Origin: Candidatus Gastranaerophilales bacterium
GTDB taxonomy: Bacteria > Cyanobacteriota > Vampirovibrionia > Gastranaerophilales > Gastranaerophilaceae
Reading direction: 5' to 3'
Length of the DNA stretch: 58,997 bases
Assembly (NCBI GenBank): GCA_944325825.1
Contig: CALVBP010000011.1
Span: 1-58,997, forward strand
Part shown: piece by piece, positions 32,103-41,292 of the stretch
Layout: every line of letters begins with the position of its first letter
How positions within the stretch are numbered: position 1 is the stretch's first letter
Notes under the pieces: model-generated
Seen by the model: the letters and a program-made list of their open reading frames with translations, nothing else
The model's database searches: none
Told to the model about the DNA's origin: nothing
Position numbers and translations under genes: made by a program

Positions 32103-33611
32103 CTAAATTCGCTTCATCAATCTGTTGTATTCGTTTATTAAAAGTGATTTTTGGGGATAAATTTCGATATAGTCCCAGGGAAGAGGCTCGTTTATATCAT
32201 AGCCGTTTATCGCTTTTTCATAAGATACGGACAAATCTTTAAGGGCAGATTTATAAGCTCCTATTTTTCCCCCTCTTTTATATACTTCAATAAGAAACTC
32301 TGTTAAATTCTCATTTCCTCTTGATAATAGGGTCTGCCAATAATCCCATTTGATGCTGGAGAATTTTGACCCTATACCGATTTTTGCCAGTTCTTTTTCA
32401 AGATATTTTTGCTTTTTTTCTAAAGATTTTGAATTTTCTCTTTTGCACCACTGAAAGGGGGTATGTGGTTTGGGTACAAAGGATGAAAAAGAAAATGTTA
32501 TCTGAAGCCCTTTATTATCCTCTTTGATTTTTTTCCCAAGTTTTATAAATTCTTGGATATCTTCATCATTTTCGGTTGGAATCCCTATCATTGAATATAT
32601 TTTTAACCCTTTTAAACCATTTTCTCTTGAAATTTTTGCGGCATTTAGAATTTGCTCTTCCTTAAGATTTTTGTTTATAATTCGGCGCAGCCTTTCGCTT
32701 GCAGCTTCAATTGCGATTGTTGAGTTTTTTTGACCTCCCTTAACAAGAGTTTTAATAATTTCCGGTGTCACAGAATCTGTTCTTAAAGAGGATATGCCAA
32801 TCTCAATGTTTTCACCCGCTTCCATTTTATTGTTCAAGTATGTCATTATTTTGTTAAAGTCCGGATGTGCACTAATCTGAGCTCCTAATAAGGCGATTTT
32901 ATTTGTGTATTTTAGTCCCAAATTGATTGAGTTAATAATTTTATCATAAGAATAATACCGGAAAGGAAGATTAATATAAGAAGCAGTACAAAAGGCGCAG
33001 CGATTCATACAGCCTCTTGAAACTTCTACGATAAAGGTATTTTTAAAATAACTTTTGTCGCTTAATACGGGTGTGTAAATAATGTCAGAAAGACTTGCAG
33101 TAGCTTTTTTAACCGGGTTATTCAATGCCGGGACATAAACTCCTTCCACTTCGGCTAGTTTTTCAAGAGTTTTACTTTTGGAGTGGTTTTCTTTTAATAT
33201 TTCAAGAACTTCTATAAATGAATCTTCTCCGTCTCCTAGTATAACGAAGTCAAATATCCGCTTCAAAGGTTCGGGATTTGTTGTTATAACAGGACCGCCT
33301 GCAAATATTAAAGGAGTATTTTCATCTCTTTGAGCTGCAAGAAAAGGTATTTTGTATTTCTCTAAGATTTCAAGGACTCCCATAAAGTCGAAATCAAACG
33401 ATAGAGAGAAAGCTATTGCATCGGCAGGTGAAGATAGTACATTTGAATCAGTACAAATCTTAATTGAGTTTATACCGTCCATAGTATCAGAAATCTTGTA
33501 TAACCACATATAACCGAGAGAAGATAATGCAAACTCCTCTATTGCCGGATATGCCATCCATAAATTGTAATTACCTTTATTCTTTGACGGGTGGTAAAGA
33601 AGTTGTTCCAT
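32103..33611 (-). CDS. B12-binding-type radical SAM protein (502 aa)
   Basis: An N-terminal domain of about 170 residues (SSPADAIAFSLSFDFDF, GGPVITTNPEP) resembles the cobalamin-like Rossmann region of the TIGR03960-type proteins. The radical SAM core follows, with cluster motif CMNRCAFC near residue 205, then GEEG-like and IGIPTENDED strands. The reaction is unknown for this group. It starts 1 bp from the stop of the permease gene upstream, so translation is coupled. Confidence 0.83.
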   Translation of the reverse strand: MEQLLYHPSKNKGNYNLWMAYPAIEEFALSSLGYMWLYKISDTMDGINSIKICTDSNVLSSPADAIAFSLSFDFDFMGVLEILEKYKIPFLAAQRDENTPLIFAGGPVITTNPEPLKRIFDFVILGDGEDSFIEVLEILKENHSKSKTLEKLAEVEGVYVPALNNPVKKATASLSDIIYTPVLSDKSYFKNTFIVEVSRGCMNRCAFCTASYINLPFRYYSYDKIINSINLGLKYTNKIALLGAQISAHPDFNKIMTYLNNKMEAGENIEIGISSLRTDSVTPEIIKTLVKGGQKNSTIAIEAASERLRRIINKNLKEEQILNAAKISRENGLKGLKIYSMIGIPTENDEDIQEFIKLGKKIKEDNKGLQITFSFSSFVPKPHTPFQWCKRENSKSLEKKQKYLEKELAKIGIGSKFSSIKWDYWQTLLSRGNENLTEFLIEVYKRGGKIGAYKSALKDLSVSYEKAINGYDINEPLPWDYIEIYPQKSLLINEYNRLMKRI

Positions 33612-33612
33612 A

Positions 33613-34638
33613 TCAGTTCATCGTCTTTATATAGAGTTCTTCAATTAAAACGCAAACAGTTGCAGCTATAGCAGGAGCAAAGATTACTCCTATTACACCG
33701 AGATACTGAGCCGTTATAAAAAGGAAGAAATATATTATTAGGGGATGTAAGTCCAAAAACTTACTGAAAATGTATGGTCGGACAAGATTGTTTTCTGCCC
33801 ATTGTGAAAATATAAACAATACAATAATGAGTGTTAATATAACAGGCCCGCTTTTTATAGCGCTTAAAAGGCATATTACAAGTGCAATTCCTGGCCCCAC
33901 AACAGGAACAATATCTAAAATGGCTGAGATTAAGCCCAATAAAAGAGCATAGTCAACACGCATAACCATAAGACCTATAGCCATGATTATTCCGACACTT
34001 GTCATTGTCGCAATCTGTGCAATTACATATCCGCCGATTTTTTGAGAAATCGTTTCAATAATTTCATCGGCTCGTTCTTTCATTTGAGTGGGGAAGAGGC
34101 TTAAATACGCTTTTTTTACAGTTTCTTTATCAGAAATAAAGTAGTAAATTATAATAATTGCAGCAAGAAAATATACTATTGCAGAGGCGAAATTCATACT
34201 GAAGTTTATTGAACCGTTTACAAACTTTGTAGTGAAATCAGATGTTGAGGATATAATTTCTCCGATATCCATTTGTGCAATTTGAGATTGATTAATAAAA
34301 GGAGTATTTATTATAAATGTTTTTACTGTACTTATATATTGAGGCAGCATTCCTAAGAAAGACTTTATTTCATGACCTGCCATAACAATAAGCGGAACAA
34401 AAAATGCTCCTATAATAAGAACGGATGCTGTTACAATCAGTCCTGCTGCTGCTGAACGAGACATTTTTTTTGAGAGTTTGTCTACAACAGGATTGAGAGA
34501 GCAGGCTATAACATAGGAAGCAAAGAATAGAATGGCTATATCTTTGATTTTTGTTATAAATATTATAAAAAGTATGGCAATAATAAAGAATACGATATTC
34601 TTTGCACTTACATATTTTTGAAACATTGCGTCAAACAT
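33613..34638 (-). CDS. AI-2E family transporter-like membrane protein (341 aa)
   Basis: Eight or so hydrophobic segments with the typical VVGPGIALVICLLSA and NNLVRPYIFSK regions of the AI-2E/PerM family. Members are called autoinducer exporters or Na+/H+ antiporters, but most, including this one, have no proven substrate. Operon with the radical SAM gene. Confidence 0.88.
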   Translation of the reverse strand: MFDAMFQKYVSAKNIVFFIIAILFIIFITKIKDIAILFFASYVIACSLNPVVDKLSKKMSRSAAAGLIVTASVLIIGAFFVPLIVMAGHEIKSFLGMLPQYISTVKTFIINTPFINQSQIAQMDIGEIISSTSDFTTKFVNGSINFSMNFASAIVYFLAAIIIIYYFISDKETVKKAYLSLFPTQMKERADEIIETISQKIGGYVIAQIATMTSVGIIMAIGLMVMRVDYALLLGLISAILDIVPVVGPGIALVICLLSAIKSGPVILTLIIVLFIFSQWAENNLVRPYIFSKFLDLHPLIIYFFLFITAQYLGVIGVIFAPAIAATVCVLIEELYIKTMN

Positions 34639-34725
34639 TTAATCCTCCTAATTATAAAGCCCCGAAATAATTTTATCATAAAATTTTCTAGCCTGTTATA
34701 TATTCATTTTATTTGTAATAAATGT

Positions 34726-34738
34726 TAAAATACATCTA
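34726..34738 (+). promoter_or_regulatory. Promoter -10 implying a leaderless mRNA
   Basis: TAAAAT at 34726-34731 with a weak TTCATT 17 bp upstream. The predicted transcript start falls on the ATG at 34738, which has no Shine-Dalgarno sequence. Confidence 0.5.
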
Positions 34739-35517
34739 TGGAAATTCTATTAGATATAAAAAATCTTTCAATTGAATACAAGAGTATAAACGAAGGTGAC
34801 AATACCGCAATTAAGGCTGTTAAGGATGTTTCTCTGAAACTTCAGAGAGGTGAAATATATGCTCTGGCAGGCGAGTCAGGCTGTGGTAAATCAACTTTAG
34901 CCAAGGCTATAGTAAAACTTGTTTTAAGAAAATCCGGAGACATTTTGTTTGAAGGTAGAAGTATTTATAATCAAACTCCGCTAGAGATAAAAGAGTACCC
35001 CAAAAATGTACAAATGGTTTTTCAAAACCCGTATTCAAGTCTTAATCCGAAGATGAAAATTTATGATATTTTAAAAGAACCCCTGGATATTAATACAAGA
35101 CTCAAGAAAAATGAAAAAGATTCTCTAATAGAAGCGGTTTTGGCTGACACCGGATTGCAAACAAGCTGCCTTAATCTATACCCCCATGAGTTTTCAGGCG
35201 GGCAAAGACAGAGAATTGCAATTGCACGGGCTCTTATTTTAAACCCTAAGCTTCTTATAGCGGATGAACCTGTCAGTGCATTAGATGCAAGTATACAGGC
35301 TCAAATAATTAATCTTTTAAAAGATTTAAAATACAGAAGAGATTTAACTATTCTTTTTATATCTCATGACATGAATGTTATAAAATACTTGGCTGACAGG
35401 GTTGGTATTATGTATTATGGTTCATTAATTGAAGAAAACTATACAGGTACAGTATTCAGACACCCTAGAGAAGAGTATACAAGAACTCTTTTGTCAGCTG
35501 TCCCCTCTCTTAAATGA
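34738..35517 (+). CDS. ABC transporter ATPase, oligopeptide OppF/DppF-like (259 aa)
   Basis: Walker A GESGCGKST near residue 47, Q-loop MVFQNPYSSLNPK, signature FSGGQRQR, Walker B LLIADEPVSALD and H-loop ISHDMN all match peptide-importer ATPases. It stands alone: no permease, binding protein or OppD gene is near, and the usual OppF C-terminal metal-binding tail is short. Its 3' end overlaps the opposite TPR gene by 24 bp. Confidence 0.88.
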   Translation: MEILLDIKNLSIEYKSINEGDNTAIKAVKDVSLKLQRGEIYALAGESGCGKSTLAKAIVKLVLRKSGDILFEGRSIYNQTPLEIKEYPKNVQMVFQNPYSSLNPKMKIYDILKEPLDINTRLKKNEKDSLIEAVLADTGLQTSCLNLYPHEFSGGQRQRIAIARALILNPKLLIADEPVSALDASIQAQIINLLKDLKYRRDLTILFISHDMNVIKYLADRVGIMYYGSLIEENYTGTVFRHPREEYTRTLLSAVPSLK

Positions 35518-36834
35518 TTTATTAGGAACCGGTATTTCTCCGATTAAGGTTTTATATTTTTCGTCTTTGTAAAGATAGATTCTTATTGTGTAACGTTTAA
35601 GTTCCCTGTTGGTAAAAACATTTTTCTGAAATTTGATTTTTATAGGCTGGGATTCATATCCGTTAGCCGTTAAAGGATTGTTTTTGTTTGAAATTGTTTT
35701 TGTCACTGTCTCAAGTTCTTTGTCTCTATGCGTAAGTACAAAATCTCCGTATAAGTTTGTAATATCAGAGTTTGAAACGTTTGCAAACTTGAAGACAGCT
35801 TTTATAGGATATGTAAACCAGAATTTTTTAACCTTAAATTCGTCAATGATTGTTTCTATGTCATTTTTATAAACAACTTTTCTTGCGACAAATAAGTCTA
35901 CGGAGTGAATTTTATACCTGTAGTACTTAGCCTGAGTGGGTCGGTTATCTAAATCAGCAATTGTTGCAGACTTCATAAGAGCATTGCAGTAGACTCCGTA
36001 GTCTATATCCTGTGGAATTTTATCAAGCAATTCTTCAAAATAGGAAACTGATTTTTCAGGATCGGAGTCTGAGAGGATAATGGCAAGTTTATATTTGACT
36101 TTAAGGTTATCCGGCTCATATTTTTCCGCTTTTTTAAGGAATCTGACAGCATCACTGTTAAAACCGCTTTTTACCATAATATCAGCAGTTTGAGTGTATG
36201 CGGCAACTATGCGTTCTTTTATGGATTTATCAATAACCGGGTCTTTTTTGCTGAATTTACTATAATAAAAATCTGCCCTTTCGTAACTTCTTGCTGCACT
36301 TAAGAATTTACCTATAGAGTAGTATTTATCTCCCATTTCAATATAAGCACGTGTTTTGTATTTTATTAATGTTTTGTTATGAACATCTTTCACATGGGTT
36401 AAAACACTTTGAGCTTCCGTAAATTTTTCTTGTGCAATGAGGACGCTTGCGAGTTTATAGAACGGTTTATAAATCCCGGGTTTAGCTTTTTCTGCGGCAT
36501 ATTCGTAAGCAATTTGAGCATTGTAATAATCATGAACCGTTTCATAAAGCTCACCTACATGCATACAGACGGCATATTTTTCTTTTTTTAAATCTTTTGC
36601 AAAATCCGATTGCATAATTATTTCTTTTGCAATTTTTTCGTCCAGTTGCTCCTGTTCTTCAATATTGGCATATATATTTCTTATCATTTCATTTCTTGCA
36701 TGAATAGCCAGGAATGTTGTGATTATAACAGCTGCAAGCACAGATAAAGCCACTGTTCGAACATACTCCATTATAATTTGTGACTTTGTTTTCTTTTGGT
36801 TATATTTAGTTTTTCTTTTCTGCTCTCTAATCAT
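35494..36834 (-). CDS. Membrane-anchored TPR protein (446 aa)
   Basis: Basic N-terminus (REQKRKTKYNQKK), one membrane helix at about residues 24-45 (VRTVALSVLAAVIITTFLAI), then TPR-like helical repeats from about 65 to 280 (AQIAYEYAAEKAKPG; ARSYERADFYYSK; FLKKAEKYEPDNLKVKYKLA). A C-terminal beta-rich domain of about 150 residues is not recognised. Probably a periplasmic or outer-face scaffold. Its start overlaps the MgtC gene by 8 bp, so they are cotranscribed. Confidence 0.75.
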   Translation of the reverse strand: MIREQKRKTKYNQKKTKSQIIMEYVRTVALSVLAAVIITTFLAIHARNEMIRNIYANIEEQEQLDEKIAKEIIMQSDFAKDLKKEKYAVCMHVGELYETVHDYYNAQIAYEYAAEKAKPGIYKPFYKLASVLIAQEKFTEAQSVLTHVKDVHNKTLIKYKTRAYIEMGDKYYSIGKFLSAARSYERADFYYSKFSKKDPVIDKSIKERIVAAYTQTADIMVKSGFNSDAVRFLKKAEKYEPDNLKVKYKLAIILSDSDPEKSVSYFEELLDKIPQDIDYGVYCNALMKSATIADLDNRPTQAKYYRYKIHSVDLFVARKVVYKNDIETIIDEFKVKKFWFTYPIKAVFKFANVSNSDITNLYGDFVLTHRDKELETVTKTISNKNNPLTANGYESQPIKIKFQKNVFTNRELKRYTIRIYLYKDEKYKTLIGEIPVPNKSFKRGDS

Positions 36835-37546
36835 TTAATTCCTGCATTGTTACCGAATCAGGTGAACAAATTTCAGTTATTTTTTTATAAATTTCATTCA
36901 TTATTTTTTTATGACTTAATTCAAAGGTTGTAGATATTTTTGCTTTCTCCGGGTTTTCGATTAATCTTTTTGCAGAAAAGTCAAGCATATTTTCAACTAT
37001 AGATGCCAAATATTCCTGAATTTTTTCTGTTTCATCTCTGTCGCAATAGATTGTAATTTTAAATCTTTTTGACCGCTTAATTCCGGAAGGAAGAATTCTT
37101 CTTTCAAAAATACGAATCAGTGTAAGAACAGCCACACTTAGTATAGTTGCATAAAGTGCTATGTCGAACCTCCCGACACCGCAAGCCATACCTATGCTTG
37201 CACTCATCCACAAAGTTGCTGCCGTAGTTAAACCGATTACCATCGGTCCGTTTCTCAGTACAGTACCGGCCCCGATAAAACCGATACCGGTTACAATTTG
37301 CGCTGCAACTCTTGCTGTATCACGTACACCGGTTGCGTTATCTACTATTATATTATCTCCGTCAGCGAAAGTTGGGAATCCGTAGATTGATATAATAGTG
37401 AATACACAAGCTCCCAGGCAAACCAGTATATGAGTTCGAAGTCCGGCATACTTATTTGTAAGTTCTCTTTCTAATCCCAATAAAAAGCCTAAAATAAGTG
37501 CTGCCAAAAGTCTTATAACGATATCTGAATTTATAAGATATTCCAT
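36827..37546 (-). CDS. MgtC/SapB family membrane protein (239 aa)
   Basis: Four to five N-terminal helices with the family motif RLLAALILGFLLGLERELTNKYAGLRTH and GIGFIGAGTVLR, followed by a cytoplasmic ACT-like C domain of about 85 residues. The family is linked to Mg2+ limitation and membrane potential in other bacteria; the role here is unknown. Confidence 0.9.
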   Translation of the reverse strand: MEYLINSDIVIRLLAALILGFLLGLERELTNKYAGLRTHILVCLGACVFTIISIYGFPTFADGDNIIVDNATGVRDTARVAAQIVTGIGFIGAGTVLRNGPMVIGLTTAATLWMSASIGMACGVGRFDIALYATILSVAVLTLIRIFERRILPSGIKRSKRFKITIYCDRDETEKIQEYLASIVENMLDFSAKRLIENPEKAKISTTFELSHKKIMNEIYKKITEICSPDSVTMQELND

Positions 37547-37601
37547 CTATTCTCTCCCATTTCCCTCTTTCTATAATACAATATTCAGAAGAAATTGACA
37601 A

Positions 37602-38186
37602 TTATTTTTCATATCTTAACCTGTCAGCTTCTGTAATTTCACGTATTATTTTACAAGGATTTCCTGCTGCAATTACATTTGCAGGAATATTTTTAGTAAC
37701 AATACTTCCTGCTCCTATAATACTATTATCTCCGATTGTTACTCCCGGAAGAACTACGACATTTCCGCCAAACCAAACATTATTACCAACTTTTATAGGA
37801 AAAGCATATTCAAAGCCCTGTATTCTGCTTTCCGAATCAATTGGATGCTGCGGAGTATAAAATCCGCAGTTCGGACCTATAAAAACATTATTACCGAAAG
37901 TAACTTTTCCGGGATCAAGTATAATAAGTCCATGATTAGCATAAAAATTTTCACCGATTTCAATATTATATCCGTAATCACACATGAATGGCTGCTCAAT
38001 TATAAAAGATTCTCCGGTTTTAGCAAATAAATTCCTTATTAAAGTCGTCCTTCTTGAGGTCTCTTTAGGAGGAATGTTGTTGTATTCAAAACAACGGGTC
38101 TTACAATCAAACCTTTCATTAATTAATTCCTCATCGTAAGCCGGATTATATCTCTTTCCGGAAAGCATTTTCTCTTTTTCGCTCAT
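37602..38186 (-). CDS. Maltose/galactoside-type O-acetyltransferase (194 aa)
   Basis: N-terminal Mac domain (KMLSGKRYNPAYDEELINER) and a left-handed beta-helix of hexapeptide repeats (VTFGNNVFIGPNCGF; IGDNSIIGAGSIVTK). The catalytic His is in YTPQHPID. It acetylates sugars with acetyl-CoA; the physiological acceptor is unknown. Confidence 0.9.
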   Translation of the reverse strand: MSEKEKMLSGKRYNPAYDEELINERFDCKTRCFEYNNIPPKETSRRTTLIRNLFAKTGESFIIEQPFMCDYGYNIEIGENFYANHGLIILDPGKVTFGNNVFIGPNCGFYTPQHPIDSESRIQGFEYAFPIKVGNNVWFGGNVVVLPGVTIGDNSIIGAGSIVTKNIPANVIAAGNPCKIIREITEADRLRYEK

Positions 38187-38237
38187 ACAATTCTCCTGTA
38201 AAAATTATGCTACTTAATAATAAAATTAAAGTCAATC

Positions 38238-38266
38238 TTGGACAAAATCCTTCAATTGTGTATAAT
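38238..38266 (+). promoter_or_regulatory. Strong promoter giving a leaderless dGTPase mRNA
   Basis: TTGGAC (38238-38243), 17-bp spacer, TATAAT (38261-38266). Transcription should begin at about 38273, exactly where an in-frame ATG stands. Confidence 0.7.
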
Positions 38267-38272
38267 ATGACT

Positions 38273-39307
38273 ATGACAATGGATTTAGGGACAATAAAAA
38301 ATGAATTAGAAAAGCGGGAGCTTGAACTTTTAAGCCCCTATGCAACAAAATGTTTGGAGTCAAAGGGCAGAAAACGCCCAAGGATAGATAACTTTCCTAT
38401 AAGAACAGAATTTCAGCGTGACAGAGATAAGATTATTCATTCAAAATCATTCAGACGTTTAAAACACAAAACACAGGTTTTTTTATCTCCTTATAATGAC
38501 CATTTTAGGACAAGGCTTACACACACACTTGAAGTTTCGCAGATAGCAAGAACAATGGCAAGAGCTTTAAGGCTTAATGAAGATTTGGTAGAGGCTATCT
38601 CACTGGGGCATGATTTAGGACATACTGCTTTTGGACATTGCGGGGAAGCTACACTTAATGAACTCTTACCAAACGGTTTTTATCATAATATTCAAAGTGT
38701 AAGAGTGGTAGAAGTGTTAGAAGATATGAATCTCTGTCAGGAAACGGTGGATGGTATTTTAACTCATTCCTGGGGGTATAAACCCAAAACTCCCGAGGGT
38801 CAGGTTGTCCAGTATGCTGATAAAATTGCGTACATTAACCATGATATTGAGGATTCTGTCAGAGCCGGTGTGATAACGGAGTCGGATTTGCCGAAAGACT
38901 GTACAGAATATTTTTCATCAAATCAGTCTGATAGACTCGGTAAGATGATAACAGATGTAATTGTTAATTCTATGGATAAACCAAAAGTTTCAATGTCGGA
39001 AGAAGGCTGGTTTTATGTAACTAAACTAAGAAAGTGGATGTTTGATAATGTTTATCTTGATCCGATAACGAAGGCGGAGGAAGCAAAAGCCAGAAATATT
39101 ATTAAATCATTGTTTGAATATTATACGGAAAAACTTTCTTTGTATTGTAACAAAGAAGATATTCCGCAGCTGGTTGTTGATTATATTTCAGGAATGTCTG
39201 ACCAGTATGCAATAAGAAGATATAAAGATTTATTTATACCAAAACCGCTGGCTGAAAGTACAAATGACGAGGCTCTTTTAAGAAAAATTCAAAATGAAAT
39301 ACATTAA
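38273..39307 (+). CDS. dgt: dGTPase-like triphosphohydrolase (HD domain)
   Basis: Removes triphosphate from dNTPs. HD-superfamily ligands are in HTLEV and GHDLGHTAFGHCGE, followed by the family signatures THSWGYKP and YADKIAYINHDIED; the N-terminal SPYATKCLESKGRKRP is typical of the short dGTPase class. I choose ATG 38273 because the promoter -10 lies upstream of it and inside any longer reading; ATG 38279 is also possible. The lipoyl transferase gene overlaps its end by 14 bp. Confidence 0.9.
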   Translation: MTMDLGTIKNELEKRELELLSPYATKCLESKGRKRPRIDNFPIRTEFQRDRDKIIHSKSFRRLKHKTQVFLSPYNDHFRTRLTHTLEVSQIARTMARALRLNEDLVEAISLGHDLGHTAFGHCGEATLNELLPNGFYHNIQSVRVVEVLEDMNLCQETVDGILTHSWGYKPKTPEGQVVQYADKIAYINHDIEDSVRAGVITESDLPKDCTEYFSSNQSDRLGKMITDVIVNSMDKPKVSMSEEGWFYVTKLRKWMFDNVYLDPITKAEEAKARNIIKSLFEYYTEKLSLYCNKEDIPQLVVDYISGMSDQYAIRRYKDLFIPKPLAESTNDEALLRKIQNEIH

Positions 39308-39935
39308 ATTTGGAACATATACCGGTGCGGAAAATATGCAAATTGACAGCGACCTCTTAGAGGAGGCTGTTAAAACCCGGACAACAATGCCCGTCTTCAG
39401 ACTCTATGCTTGGTCTCCAAAGTGTATATCTCTGGGAAGGAACCAGAATGACGGATTTTTGCACGATGTTCATATTGATGTTGTAAGACGTCTCACGGGA
39501 GGCCGTGCACTTTTGCATGATGATGAAATCACATACAGCTGTGTGTTTCCGGTCTCATATATTCCCGAAGGGGAAAGTGTTACTTTGTCTTATAAATATA
39601 TTTCCGGAATATTAATAAATTTTTTTAAAACTCTAGGGGTTGAATTAAATTTTGGAGAAAATAAACGTCCGGAAACAAGTTTTGACTACTGTATGCTTCT
39701 TTCTACCGGCGCAGATGTTTGTTATAACGGGAAAAAAATTATAGGCTCGGCTCAATGCCGTAAACACGGGTATATTTTACAACATGGTTCCATTTTGTTC
39801 GGGTATGATAAAGAGTTGTTGGAAAGTCTTTTCCACGAAAAAGTTCAAGGAATAACAACCGTAAAAGAGATTCTTCCCGAATTATCAAAAGAAGATTTTG
39901 TCAATAAGTTTGAAAAGTTTATTTTAAACTTATAA
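39294..39935 (+). CDS. Lipoate-protein ligase / octanoyltransferase family (213 aa)
   Basis: Attaches octanoyl or lipoyl groups to enzyme domains. The signatures RRLTGGRALLHDDEITYS and KKIIGSAQCRKHGYILQHGS fit the LplA/LipM fold. A Cys in SFDYCMLLS sits where LipM has its catalytic Cys, while Lys in GKKIIGSAQ is shared by both, so LipM-type octanoyl transfer is somewhat favoured. Translationally coupled to the dGTPase gene; overlaps rlmD by 17 bp at the 3' end. Confidence 0.85.
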   Translation: MKYIKFGTYTGAENMQIDSDLLEEAVKTRTTMPVFRLYAWSPKCISLGRNQNDGFLHDVHIDVVRRLTGGRALLHDDEITYSCVFPVSYIPEGESVTLSYKYISGILINFFKTLGVELNFGENKRPETSFDYCMLLSTGADVCYNGKKIIGSAQCRKHGYILQHGSILFGYDKELLESLFHEKVQGITTVKEILPELSKEDFVNKFEKFILNL

Positions 39936-41289
39936 TAGCTACATTTTCAATATGATAAGTATGCGGAAACATGTCAAATGGTTGGATATACTCGACTTTA
40001 CCCCCCTTAGTGATTAAATATTTTAAATCTCTGGCAAGTGTTGCCGGATTGCATGATACATAAATAATTTTCTCTTTGGTTAACTTTAAAACAAAGTCCA
40101 GAGATTTTTCGGTACACCCTTTTCTTGGAGGGTCTAAAATTGTCACATCAAATTTTGTGTTACATTTTTCCTCTGCAAATTTTTCCATTGACAAATTGTA
40201 AAGTTCAATATTATTTATTTTATTTTCCTGTATTAAAGATTGTGCTAATTGAATTGATTCTGTTACTTCTTCTACACTGACCACTTTTTGTGCAATATCA
40301 GATGTGCATATTCCGAAAGCTGCAATACCCGCATAAGCATCAAGGATTGTTGGAGATTTAAAATTGGAAGAAATATAATTTTTTACATAATTAAAAATGT
40401 TTTCAGCGCTTGAAGGATTTACCTGAAAGAATGTTTTAGCACCTATTTTGAAATCTTTACCGCATAATCTTTCTTCTATATATTCTTTTCCTTCAATAAT
40501 TTGGGTTGAGTCTCCCAAAATAAGGTTTGTTTTTGCCGGATTAAGATTTATTCCGACTCCGGATACTTCTTCAAAGTGTTCATATATACTTCTGGCTAAG
40601 TTTTCCGCTTTTTTTAGTACTTTATTTGAATTTAAAACTAAAATCACGAGATTTTTTTCGTTGTATTTTGAAGAGCGGATAACAACATGTTTTAAATCTC
40701 CGGAATGCTTCTTTTCATAATATCCGCTAATTCCGTATTTAGAAGCGTTTTCTCGTATATATTCTATAATTTTGTCACAAATTTCGGGTTGCATAGGACA
40801 GTATTTTATATTTACAATTTCGTGGGAGGCAGTTTTAAAATATCCTGCAATTAATCTTTTTGAGTCTTTAGTTTCGCTGACAGGGTATTGGATTTTGTGT
40901 CTGTATGCCATGATTTGCGGGCTTGGAATAACTTCTCGTATTTCAATATCAGCACCGCAAAGATTTCTTATAGAATCTTCAACCACCTCTTTTTTTAGCT
41001 TTAGTTGATATTCGTAATCAATATGTTGAAGCTGGCAGGCTCCGCAAACGTTATACATAGGGCAGACAGGCTTTATTCTATGAGGAGAGGGGGTGAGGAT
41101 TTCTTCAATTTTGGCATTTGCAAAGTTCTTATTCTTTTTGTTTATCTTTATTTTAGCTTTATCACCGGGGCATCCGCCCTCTATAAATACTACGTAGCCG
41201 TCAATTTTTGCGATACCATAACCGAGATTTGATAATTTTTCAATCTCTGCAATAAGCACCTGCGGAATATCTTTGATATTTTTACTCAT
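39919..41289 (-). CDS. rlmD: 23S rRNA (uracil-C5) methyltransferase, RlmD/TrmA family
   Basis: 456 aa. TRAM domain at residues 1-65, iron-sulfur Cys motif CPMYNVCGACQLQH near 85 with a further Cys near 160, SAM-binding LDAYAGIAAFGI, catalytic DPPRKGC and YVSCNPATLARDL. Members methylate U1939 or U747 of 23S rRNA; which position cannot be told. The dnaQ-like gene is 3 bp upstream. Confidence 0.93.
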   Translation of the reverse strand: MSKNIKDIPQVLIAEIEKLSNLGYGIAKIDGYVVFIEGGCPGDKAKIKINKKNKNFANAKIEEILTPSPHRIKPVCPMYNVCGACQLQHIDYEYQLKLKKEVVEDSIRNLCGADIEIREVIPSPQIMAYRHKIQYPVSETKDSKRLIAGYFKTASHEIVNIKYCPMQPEICDKIIEYIRENASKYGISGYYEKKHSGDLKHVVIRSSKYNEKNLVILVLNSNKVLKKAENLARSIYEHFEEVSGVGINLNPAKTNLILGDSTQIIEGKEYIEERLCGKDFKIGAKTFFQVNPSSAENIFNYVKNYISSNFKSPTILDAYAGIAAFGICTSDIAQKVVSVEEVTESIQLAQSLIQENKINNIELYNLSMEKFAEEKCNTKFDVTILDPPRKGCTEKSLDFVLKLTKEKIIYVSCNPATLARDLKYLITKGGKVEYIQPFDMFPHTYHIENVAIISLK

Positions 41290-41292
41290 AAT

